Positions 10,295 to 22,200 of a stretch of DNA of 28,688 nt are shown here, piece by piece (within the stretch, counting starts at the first letter, position 1; each line of letters begins with the position of its first letter). Under the pieces are notes generated by a model, which had not been told where the DNA came from, searched no databases, and worked only from the letters and a program-made list of their open reading frames with translations. Source of the DNA: Elysia marginata (lineage: Eukaryota; Mollusca; Gastropoda; Plakobranchidae); assembly GCA_019649035.1 (NCBI GenBank), contig BMAT01012098.1, positions 217,219 to 245,906 on the forward strand. The letters are read 5' to 3'. The position numbers and the translations under genes are program-made.

Positions 10295-13200
10295 CTGAAA
10301 TAAAAAAAAAAAAGATAATTTACATCAAAGAAAACTCCTATTTTAAAATTTTAAAAATTACTCGATCTATAAAGGCTCAAGACTTGTTGCAATCATAATT
10401 TGCAGTTTATTCCATAAGCAACATTCTTAAAAAATATATAAATAAAAAACCATACGTCCAAAACTAAACCATACGTCCAAAACTGTACATATGTTAAAAA
10501 TGTCATAAGAAAATTACTACAGAAAAACCAAGTCACCATATTGAATAAATATAAATTTATTTACCCTCTATCCCAAGGCTTTTTACAGCAAAATGAGTGT
10601 CACAATTTGAAAGAATCCTTTTTTCAGATATGATTTGAGAGGGGGGGGGGGTGTGAATATAATTTGTAGACAGGATCATGTGAATAAAAATTCACATTAG
10701 TTTGTCTTTACATTAAGTGCATGGAGGAGCAGGCCATAATAGAAAAAATTGTTCTCACTAAGAACACATCTAAGTGTGTGTAAGTGTATTACTATTTTAT
10801 ACACTGTGAGTGATCTGTGAAAACCTCATAGTTTATTGATAGTAATAGTTCAAATTTTGAACAACATTTATAGTAAATAAGGTCATGGACAAAACTATAT
10901 CTAAACTGAACTAAACTTTTAAGGTACAATACAGGCCTACAGGTTGGTTATAAATACCGTCATATCAGTTTTCTGTCCCTAATTGATCATATGAAGAGTA
11001 GTAAAAATTAAGATTTCTCAGTCGTTCACAGATTTTGAAACTATGACCATGACAAAACTGTTTGCGATTTCAATGGCAGGAAACCATCTTTATGTGGGTG
11101 CCTTTTTAATAGTTTCAATTGAGATACACACCTTGTCTGGATGAACTGACAACACAGCTTTACGCCACACCTTCTTGACCTGGTCTGGGGTTACAAGTTC
11201 ATGCATGCCTATTGGTTTCCAACGAGCCTCTCCATCCCACAAAACAGAGCCCAGAGAACACAGAAGGGCTCTAATATTTTTTTCTTTGCCTGACGTCCAC
11301 TCCATAACCTGAATGAAATAATTGGGAATTATGAATTCACATCTTCGATAACAAAAGTTCTTTCTGTTGCAATGGGTCTTGTAAAACAAATTAACTGTGG
11401 GGATGAGCTCAAAATTGCCTGATTATTCACACTAATTAAGTCGAGGATGGATGTTTCAAAACCCATGGGAACAAAATTTTACTATAAATTGTTCCAAAAA
11501 TTAAATTACCAAAAAAAAAACAACAAAAAATAGGGAATATGAATATACTTTGAATAAAGCAAACCTTCGAATCATCCAGCTTCATATTACATATATTTTC
11601 TGAACTTATGACCATAAAGGTAACAAGACATTTAAATAACCTTTAGTTTATTGGGATCCATTTCCTCAGCCAACTGCTTTTTCCTCATGTCCCCTAGAGT
11701 TTTAGGCTCTTCTTTCTTTGTGAACTTGTGATCACCAAGCAAGTCATTAAACGTATCAGCAGTGACTTTGGGCTTAGGAGTAGCTAACAGAAAGAAAAAC
11801 ATTTGTGGTTAAGGAAGATGCGAAATCAAATTTGAAATAGATATATATCAACTTAAGACTGCTTTAGTCAAAGCTGCTTAAGTTTTCTTTTAACATGATT
11901 CTTTTTTTTTTTTTTGTATGTGTGTCCCGTGGGGACAATTATACATAAGGACTTGTACATAACTCCATTCTTCACCTAAGTTGATGCTATTGGTTATATG
12001 TCCCCTGGACATGTACTATGTGTGTGTGTGTCTTTAACCATGTTTACACCTGTAGCATAATAACTAAATGAAAACTCTGCCACATTATTCTCATAGTATG
12101 TTAAATCAAAGTTACCAATTTAGGGGAAAAAAGTTCTTTGAACAGTCTGCTTCCCATGAGAATTAATGCAACCACACTATTTAAGCGAAATTGCTTAAAT
12201 ATTCTAGATACTTCCTATAAAATTCCTATGTAGGCGCTGAGTGATATTCCAAGTGATCTTCATTTCTGCCTTCAGTAATTAGGGTTTTTTTTCACCACTC
12301 CTGGGTGATATGGTATCAATTATCAGGATGAAAACAAAAAGAATGACCGAAAATACCTGTATTATTTGTCTTAACTCCTGAAAAAAGGCCAGAAGAGTAA
12401 TTGGGCTTAGAAGTAGTTTGTTGCTGCTGGGGTGCCTGTGGCCTGTGTTGTGGAGACTGCTGTGGCTGTTGAGCCATGTATGGGGACTGAAAGCCTGATG
12501 CCTGAGTTGGTGGTCGCTGCTGCCCATTACTCCAACCTGACTGGAAGCCTGCAGATTTAAAAAAAATACAAGAACCAGGGATGCAAGCAGCTCATGAGAA
12601 AAAAGCAGGAAATTTTTTTATGAATGTTTCCGAGCGCGCGCTATTCTGATTACTAAAGCCAGCCTTTCAGTGTCTAGCAAAAACGATTTTGCCACCAGTT
12701 TGGTAAGAAACTCTCCTTTAACACAGCAAACTTCATGCAACACCATCCTCGTCTGAAATTTTTCCTGCTATAACTAGAACAAAAGTCTCCATTGATGTCT
12801 TTCTCCTTCATTTATTCTTTGAAATAGAAACACAATGTGATGTTGTAGATTTCCATCCAAGAACTTAATTTGGGCTAGATCTAGACTTGGAATGGCCACC
12901 ATGATCATAATCTAGATTGTAAGTAAATGTTACTAGATCTAGAGTCTAGATCTAGATTTTCTAGTTTAATAGAATTCTAGTGTAAGCCAGTAAGGCTAAG
13001 TCAGTTAATGACTAGCTACACTGTTTCTCTATGTCTAATCTAGATCTATAGAGAGATAGAATAGATCTGATCTAGATTTGCAGAGTAAACGACTAGATCT
13101 AAGAGTTTAAGCCTCTAGCCTGGCCCTTGCTTGAAAATTAAACAGATCTAGAAAGGTCAACGAGGTGCAGCAATCACAATATGAAATATCACTGAACAAG

Positions 13201-16200
13201 ATCGCTCTTGGCTAAAAAGACGAAGTGCACAAGATTGCTCGGGACTAGATCTAGATGTAATGTAAGAAAGGATTATAATTATAAAAGACTCTCGATGTTA
13301 TGAACAGTCATAGAACTATGTGTTCGTATTATCAAAAGATCACTTTATTTACGACTAGGCCTAGAACTACACGGATGTACAAAAGATAAACAAGAAAAAT
13401 TAAAGGTAGCACACTTTCACTTTTACATTTTGTGGACAGTTTCGAACTCATCACAAAAAAGAAATCGGGCGATAAGGTTACATACAAAATATAAACGGAA
13501 ATCGACTAACGGATAAACAAAAAGAAATAATCGGTATCGCCATAGAATCGGAAAAAGGTTTGTATAATACTCTTCCGATTTTCCGGTCGTCTTTTCTCGG
13601 TTTTAGTTCTTACTTTAATAAATTTATAATTTTTCGGACTTTTTTGTTGCTGATTGTCTGGTTGAGCAGGAATACGCAAATCGGAAAAATCGGGGGAGAC
13701 GAAAAAATCGGAATTCCGATTAAAATCGGAAAACTTGCATCCCTGAAGAACTTTCTAATAATACGAAAAACTGAATTGAGGAAAAAAATATTTAAAGTCT
13801 GCACAATGAAGACATAAATATTTTTCAACATTGCCACTATAGCACGGTGAATGAAAAAGATTTCATCATTAGCCTGCAACTTTAACAAACACTCATTATT
13901 CAATTTTAAAAAACAATCCATTCATTTTTGCTTTTAATTACAACTGATATAATACTGAGAGGGAATGTTTAGATTTACATGAATTAAATTCATTTATTGA
14001 GTAAATACATAATAAAAAAGCAACTTAACACTGAATTCCAAATAGATTAATTCAATCCACTGCATTATGCAGAAAACTTTGCACGAAAGATCTCTGAAGC
14101 CTTTACATGAGACAAGAAGAGCCTTGCGATTTTTTTTATTTTACTGATCATTAAAACTTGTATATATAGTTCACAAAAAATATTTTAAACTTCACTTAAG
14201 TCAAATGAAAAGCTACATCTCATGACATTGACCTGGAGTTGTTCCACGACCCATTGGTGCCTGTCCTTGACCCTTCTGAGACAAAGTTGACCCAGAGCCT
14301 TTAAAGGATGTTTTTCCAAGTTGTCCTACAGAGGAACACATATAACTTCACGTCAGAGGAATATTATTATAATTTTGAACTTTAAAAGCTACAAACTTAT
14401 TATAAGACTACAAGGACAAAATTCAGCGGGGAAAAAAGATTCATTGCCTTATAGTTATACAAATACTTGGAACAATTTCATTTTTATGTTAAGGAATTGA
14501 TATTTCAACATATACAATGTCATCACATATTATGCAACGTGACCTACAGTGAAAAAAAAATAAAACAGTATTTACAAAAACCTATGGGTGACCCCTCCAG
14601 GTTCAAGGTTTGCAGAGTTTTAATTGAAAAAGTTAGGGAATTAAAAAAAAAAAATAATAATAAAAATAAAACCAGATCAGCCTGTTTTGTCAGAACATAC
14701 CAAAAGAAGCAAATGGATCTGCACCAGGCACCTGCCCCATGCCGGACATGCCTGTCTGAGGTGAACTACGGCCTGCTTGACTTGACATTCCACTAAAATT
14801 CATAGCTGAGCCTGTGCTGGCACTTTTGTGCATTCCCCCCATATTGGGCACCAGATTGTGTGTTGTGTGATTGGGAGATCCTCTGCTTGCTTGGCTGCCC
14901 AAGTTCTGAATACTGTTTACATCCCAGTTTTTCATCAAATCAGGTTCACCACCCTTATTTGATGAACCTCCACTTTCCATGAAGGCAAAGAAGTCATCAT
15001 CTGTGCTGGCTGGTTGAGGCTGTGTAGGTTTGGCAGCAGTATTGGTTGGCTGGGGATCGGCTGCAGCTCGTGATGCTGTGAAGTTTAGAAAAGGATCAAA
15101 AGACTCATCCTCTAATGTTGATGTGGCTGCTGCTGGGGTATTTGAGGTCATGAGGTCTGGTTTACTGGGCGTGCTGGAGCTAGAAAACTGCTGGAAAGGG
15201 TCAAAAGTGTCATGAGAACCAGCCATATCCAGTAGGTCAGGCTCATGTGAACCAGTGGCTGCTGAAGTAGTTTGAAAGTTGTTGCTGTTGGTAGAACTGT
15301 GTCCACTCAGCAAGTCTACATTAGAAGGGTCCGAGCCCATGTTTAGAAGGTCCATCTGTTGAGTTACACCCCCAACATTTTGAGAAGGCTTTGCACCCAT
15401 ATTCAAAAGATCGACAACTTCTTCCTTTTTCCCACTCGCAGGAGACGAACTACGATCTCTCTCTCCTATAGTCTCATAGCCTGCAGGAACAGAACCATTA
15501 GGTCCATTGGTCGACATGCGGCCTTTTGTAAAGCTGCTGAAGTCATCTTCATCATCAGAGACATCCCCAAGCAGTCCCATCTGTGATTCTGAAGGTTGGC
15601 TTTGTTGGTTCTTATTCTCTGATTCATCTTGCCACTCCAGTGTGGAAAAGAAACTCCCTGATTTTGCTCCCTCTGTCTTCCCATTAGAACCCTGTGCAGT
15701 TTCTGACTTTCTTAGTGGAGAAGCTGCTTCCTGAGGTTTTCGGGCTGGAGAGTTGGGATCTTGCTCAGTATCAAAACTAGATGCACGTGATAGTCTGCTC
15801 TTTGCACGATCCGACACACCTGAAAAAAATACATAAGTATTATAACTGAAGTACTAAAGTATGACAAGGCCAAAAAAAGATGAGAGCTTGTTTTACTGAA
15901 CTAAAATTGGTGAAGATTTTCTTTTTTGAAAAGCATCAATTACAAATTGAGTTTCACTAAGTCAGCAGTATGGAAGTTAACCCTAGTACTTATATTGCTT
16001 GCTGCAGATATACACTGTTTGGTCTAAACTTATGGAGAGATTGCAAGATATAGGCCGCAGTCTGCATTCTTGATGTTAAGACCTAAATATTGGCCGACCA
16101 CTAATTCTCTTTTTGTTCATGCTGAAATACTGCAAAACCAACATTTTGGAAGATAATGTAACCAATAAAATACAGTGGAACATCCGTAATTAGGAAATGT

Positions 16201-19200
16201 CAGGAGATAGTGATTTTTTCCTGATTTGCTAAGCCACTTAATATTTCAGTTTTCTTCTCAGTCATGAATTTATTGAGAGTCTTCAATGTTTTATTACAAA
16301 GTTTGAATTGATGACACCACCGGCACATCTGAAATTAAAAACGGATGAGAAAAATTTCATTGCATTGAAGATGGTCAGGATTAAGCCCGCTCTTCAGTTG
16401 TCGAGCTGAATGACAAAATTTGTCTTGCTCAACATGGCTATGAAAACATCTGGAATCAAGTATGGTTCCTGATTCAGAGGTCCCACTGTACCACATTTGA
16501 ATCACTGTCCTTATGAACAACTTTGTCGCTGTCCATTGCTTATATTTAAAGGAAAAAAAACCTGTTTCATGTGTGGCTCTTTAAAAGCCATTTAAGGCTG
16601 TTTTTAAAAAAAGATACATATACATTTTTAAATCAACACATTCAACAAAAATTTTACTTAAACTTAATCAGCCTTCTTACCAAATTCAGAAAACACCTGG
16701 TGGATTTCTTCCTTGCTGGAAAAGAGAATTTTCGGTGTAAGTTTGTCAACTGGAAATTTTTCCCAGGGCATCTTCAAATCTTCTTGTTTCTTTTCATTTG
16801 GCGAGACCAACAGATTAATTGTGCAAGTGAACAGGTCAGGGTACTTGTCGGCTGTGTCTAACTGATCCAACTCATACCTGTGGTGACAGAAACAGGATAG
16901 TTTTGCAAACATATGGATTTGTAATGAATAAACCATAAATGAAATGCCCTACTTACTGAGATCTTTCACCTTTCATGAGATCTTCTAGGAACGACAGAGA
17001 CTGTCAGAGCTTTGGCCTTTGAGTTTGTATTTCATGCCACTTCAGTGTTTTATTTTGTCTCACATATCATGCAATGAATTCATAAAAGGTGAAATGTCTC
17101 TTGTTGAGAATATTTTGAAGTTGTTAAAATATAAAGCAACCATGATAAGAGTTTTTTTACTCTGACATTTTTGTTTTAAAGGTTCGAATTAGGTGCCTAT
17201 AAAACTTTAAATGAAACTTAGCTTTAACTGATAACTCTGCATGGTCTCAAATATCTGTCATATTTATTTTAGTGATTTGCTTTCTATATTTAAATATATC
17301 ATACAAATTACAATAATTTGTCTACATTGTGCTAAGAGATAAATTCTTAGTTTAGTCTTTTCAGAGTGGTTTTAGTTTTAAAACAAAACTCCTAGATAGA
17401 CATTAGTCTTTTTTTTTAAGTTACCACCATATGTTATATTAAACAGGGATGCCAAATGATTAAAAAAACAGCCTTAAAATTGCTGTCATGGACATGTGTC
17501 TGTGTGAGTTTTTCTTGTTTAACTCACTGAATACAGCCATTTTGACTCTTTATATTCCCTGTACCCCCTATGTCTGTCATTTTATTTACTTAAAAACAAA
17601 AAAAGTGATTTTGCCACCAAAAATAGGAAACGGAAACAGCATGCAAGAAAGAAATAACCAAACAGTCACATTATAAATGTAAAAAAAAATTCACAAACTA
17701 ATTAGAGCAAAAGCTCTTTAATAAGCCCTCTCGTTATTAACAAGGTGTTGCTTTCCCATATTACCAAAAAGCTTTAGAAGTTTTGCAAAAATGTTTTCCT
17801 GCAAGTGAGTTGTGATAGTCCTAAATACACTTCAATCACATGATACCAAAGTTGATTGGCTTAGCTCACCATTGCCTTAACTTTTCTTGCAACCGTTGTG
17901 ATATAAACATGGGGAAAAAATCAGAAGTCAAAACTCACAGGAGTTTGCAGGACTGGTATGATACAGTAAAAGTAATTTTGCGGGAAAAGTAGTCAGTGAG
18001 ATAAATAAATGATGAAGAATAGTAATAAAACACAATAAGAAAATTTCTAGCAGGTGAAAAAAAAACACCTGGAAAATGCCAGAAAAGCTGGAATTTTGGC
18101 ATCCCTGTGTGAAGATAATTTTAACTGAAAACTTAACAACAACAAAAAATCTGGTAATCATACTGGTGAAACTGTAAATCTGTTGTTCCTTCCTCAATGA
18201 AACCTGTGTGAAATTGGACTTGAAAAACCTTCATTGAGGTAATCTGATGTCAGATGAAAAAAATATGCAATTTGAAATTTATTGTTGAATATATTCTCAA
18301 TTGAACCACTTAAATAAGATAAATAAGAAAGAAAAAAAATTAACGTGAATGAACTAAATTGCATAGGCACATAAAGTATTTTTTACATAAAATGAAATAA
18401 CATTTTTTTTTTAACAGGACTTTTTATACAAAATTAAAATAAAGAGTCAAAACAGGTCATTGCACTAAAGTAATCAACTTGCAAATAATGTTATCCAAAA
18501 CAAGTTATACGCTGATGGTGGCTGAAAGCTGTTTTTTCTTTTTATCATTAGGATAAGAATTAGGAAAATTTTCAATAGTAAAAGTTCTTGTGATTAAAAG
18601 GAAATAGAAATAAATGACTTTGTTGTTTCTAAGCCATGGTTTGACATAACTTGGTATTACAAAGAAAAGAGTTCACCTTTCCTTGAATTTTTCCTCCAAA
18701 TGTAGATCGAGCATGGTAAACAATTATGGTCACATCACCCAAGACGGATGTATTCAAAGGTATCACGGCGCAGCCATCCTCCAGGGTGAATTGTCTGAGA
18801 CAAACAAAAAATGTTAGATTCTTTTTCTTTGCAGAGATGACTTTTTAAGTCGTAAATATTAGAAATACAATTTAATTCAATTAATTAAAGCAACAGGCCT
18901 ACATAGTTGGGGTTTTTTTTTAAGTTGGTTATAGTCTTACATCACCAAGGGCAGTCTCTGTCTTTACACCAGAAGGCCAATACACACCAAAGCTATTTCA
19001 ACTCAGATTTCAGAGCATTACATAAGATTTTTTCATATCTTTCTAAATTCAAACTTAAAGCATGCATAAAAGCCTCCAACGTTGCATGTATTTTAACCTG
19101 TAAAGCATAATTAACAAAATATTTTGTTTTTCAAAAATTCTCTTCAAAATATATCTGAAAGGTTTTAGGGCTAAATGCAACCAGCCACTTTTTTATTCTG

Positions 19201-22200
19201 TATTTTTTCCATTTTAATGATTGCTAAAAGTGGTTGTTCTCCTGCTCTTGAAAGTTGAGTTTGTTGAAATCATGGTAAGCAAAATGAGGCATTGGGGTAA
19301 CCATTTAAAATAGATTTATTCTGCATACCACCATTTTATCTAATTTTCCTTTAGCACAATTCTTTAAATGAACAGACGATGGGTTTCACAAAAAGAAATG
19401 AGGCTAATCTATTTAATGTGGCATAATTTTTGCTGTGTTTATTTTTTCATTTGATGAGTCCTGATAGGGGAAAGTCAAGCAAAAGAAATTGCAAAATATA
19501 AAGGAAGATATTTAGTAACCTCAAACTGGCAAAGTAATGTCATAACACACATGTGTTACATCTTCATACACTCACCTCATTTTCTCATACTCCTGAGAGG
19601 TGGACATTACTCTGTCCTCGCCTACTATGACCTCTACAAAAGGTGTGCAACCATTTCTGTTAAGCAAATGGGATTTATACTTTCATTAATACAAATAGGT
19701 TTACAAGTTACACTAAAATTTTTTTTAAAAAACTAATGAATGATAAATTCAGACTTGTACATGAATGTGAAGTTAAGGCTTGTACAGCCAATTTAAAAGA
19801 AAGTTTTAGAAGGAAATATTTTCTCCCAAATTTCTACCAATTTGAGATATCAGTATACACTATAAACATTCTTTTTTTTTTCTAAAATAATATACCTTTT
19901 TTCTAAAATAATATACCAAGATGTGCACATATTATTCAGTTGGAAAGCCGTATATTACACATTAGGGTGTTGAATTAATAAAAAGAAATGAGAACAGATG
20001 CTTACAACTCTATCTAGATAAATTTTTAATTCCTTAATAGGGTCTGATCTAATGCACATCACATTTTACGGACAAAAATAAAACCAAAAAAATTGTAGAC
20101 TTTTTTTAAAAAGGCAACATGAATGCAGCTTATTGGCACTTACTTGAGCTTGTTGAACAATGGAAGAGGTCTAAGAGTGATTGATTTAAGCATTACAGGC
20201 CGCCTGTGGGGGAATACTGGGTTGTCAGAAACCATTTGGCCGATGTAGTTGATGTACCTTATCAAAAGAAAGTTCACAACATGGATTGTAAATAAATATG
20301 GCTAGAGAGTATATTTTACTACTAACCTGCTGCCCAACTTAACTAATCTCATACACTAAACTCGATAGAGATTGCTTTTGTTTACAATAGAAAAAAAAGA
20401 CATGAATTCCAAACATATTGCAAACTGAGGAATGCCATGCTAAAACAAACAAAAAAGCTGTTACAGTACCTTTTCTGAGATGGTGAAATTCCAGGTTGTG
20501 ACCTCTTTGCTGTGAACAAATGTAGAGCTGCAGATGCATTTTCAAACAAGCGGCAGAACACTACAAATGCAGCTATCACACATGCTGAGTTTGCTTTTCC
20601 ATCCTACATGAAAGAAAGTTAGATGATAAAGATGATTTCATAAGGTACAATTCAGAAATTCTGCAATGCTATTGACTTTTTGTGCTGTCAAAATCTTTAA
20701 TTTTCTTACAATAGGAATGAACAAGTTACTGTGCCATCCTTTATTCAAAACAAAACTGAAAATAGAAAATACATCTTCAATTATTGCCACATCAAGACAA
20801 ATTTGGATATTTGGTAGCTAAATAATCTTGCCGGCTCAAAATGAACGCCCTTTATACAATTTTAAAAACAAAATATTAAAATTTTTATTGCAAATACAAA
20901 CATTACAATACTCGCAATGAAATTCAGAATCCAACAAAAATCTCAAAAACAAAAGTCCAGTCCTAGTGCAGTCGCAGAAAATATTTGCAGTGACAGTTTA
21001 CTAAAATTAAGAGTTGTGATTGTTAGCATCAACTTGCAGTATTTGGTATTTCATGGGCGGCCATGGCTATAATAATACATGTAATTACAATAACACTGAC
21101 TTTGTTTCCATAGCACCTGCCCTCAAAAAGAGCTCAAGGCTCTTTACATAAAATTGTAGCAAACATGTATAGGCTATGTTTTAAAAATTCCTTGAGACTT
21201 TTGTCAAATCTGATGTCATCTTCTTTGAATCTGGTTTAGAACTAACTTAGATTTAAGAACTTGCATTTAATGTTAGCAACTACGGGCTGAGGACATACAA
21301 TAAAAATGTACAATTTGACATTTTAAAAGAGAGCTGTTGCTCATTTAGTTTTTAACAAATTTGAATAGTGTACTGAAGCCCAAGTAATGTCAGGATGCAA
21401 GACTTGAGAGCGTGCATACATGTACTGTTTCAGAAACTTAATATTTGGCCACAAAAAAAAATGCTTAACTGAGAGAAACAACTCAGAAAAGAGAGAAAGA
21501 AGGCAGGTGCCATTTTTGTTAAGTAATTTGAAAGAAGTTCCATTTATTTAAGCATTGCGTTTTGCTTTGTCTTTTAGAGTGAGATAAGTTGTATGTGGAA
21601 ATCTGCAAAATGAAGAGTCAGTAACATTGATTGAAACACTAGAGGCTTACCAAGCAGTGGACCACACAAACATTTCTGGGTTTCTGCCTCAACCAGAGAT
21701 GCATGTTCTTACAAATGGCATACAGATTGGTCAGGGGAGGTGCTTTCTTGGCTACCCAGCCACATTCTGATACCTATTGAGAAGAAATAACCATCAACAT
21801 TCCTCCATTAGCAGCACTCAAAAATAGTACAAAAATGCATAGACTGAAAAAAGCTGATCAGAACAGGATTTGTTCCACACCAGCTTTTATGACCTTCTAA
21901 TTATTTGCAAAGCTTCTATCTCAATTGACTGTCTATGAAGGTTAAGACTGACTTATGGGATTTTTATGTTTGAGCAAACATAAATCCCTTATTCTAGGCA
22001 TCTGAAAACACTGATATATACTAGTCACCCTTCAAATAGAGTTTTGTTTTTGGTTCAAGCAGTCCTGTTTCACTGCTGCTGCATTTTAGTATCATATGAA
22101 TATGTATCTAAGTTTTTGTGTGTGTGTGTTTTTTTTAACAAACTATGAGACAACAAGATATGCAGTATATTTGTAAGAGTTTAGTCATCAGAAGAGAACA

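Noticed and set aside
13560..13921. Two overlapping antiparallel frames of 85 and 103 codons
   Set aside because: They fall on the ATCGG repeats and AT-rich end of the 12576-13745 transposon; translation is low complexity with no transposase motif.
14467..15734. Plus-strand and second-frame open frames opposite the large linker exon (14467-14796, 15030-15215, 15359-15586, 15507-15734, and 15466-15684 minus)
   Set aside because: They are shadows of the 1119-nt GAK exon; they lack family motifs, while the minus frame carries clathrin-box and DPF motifs and fits the splice phases.
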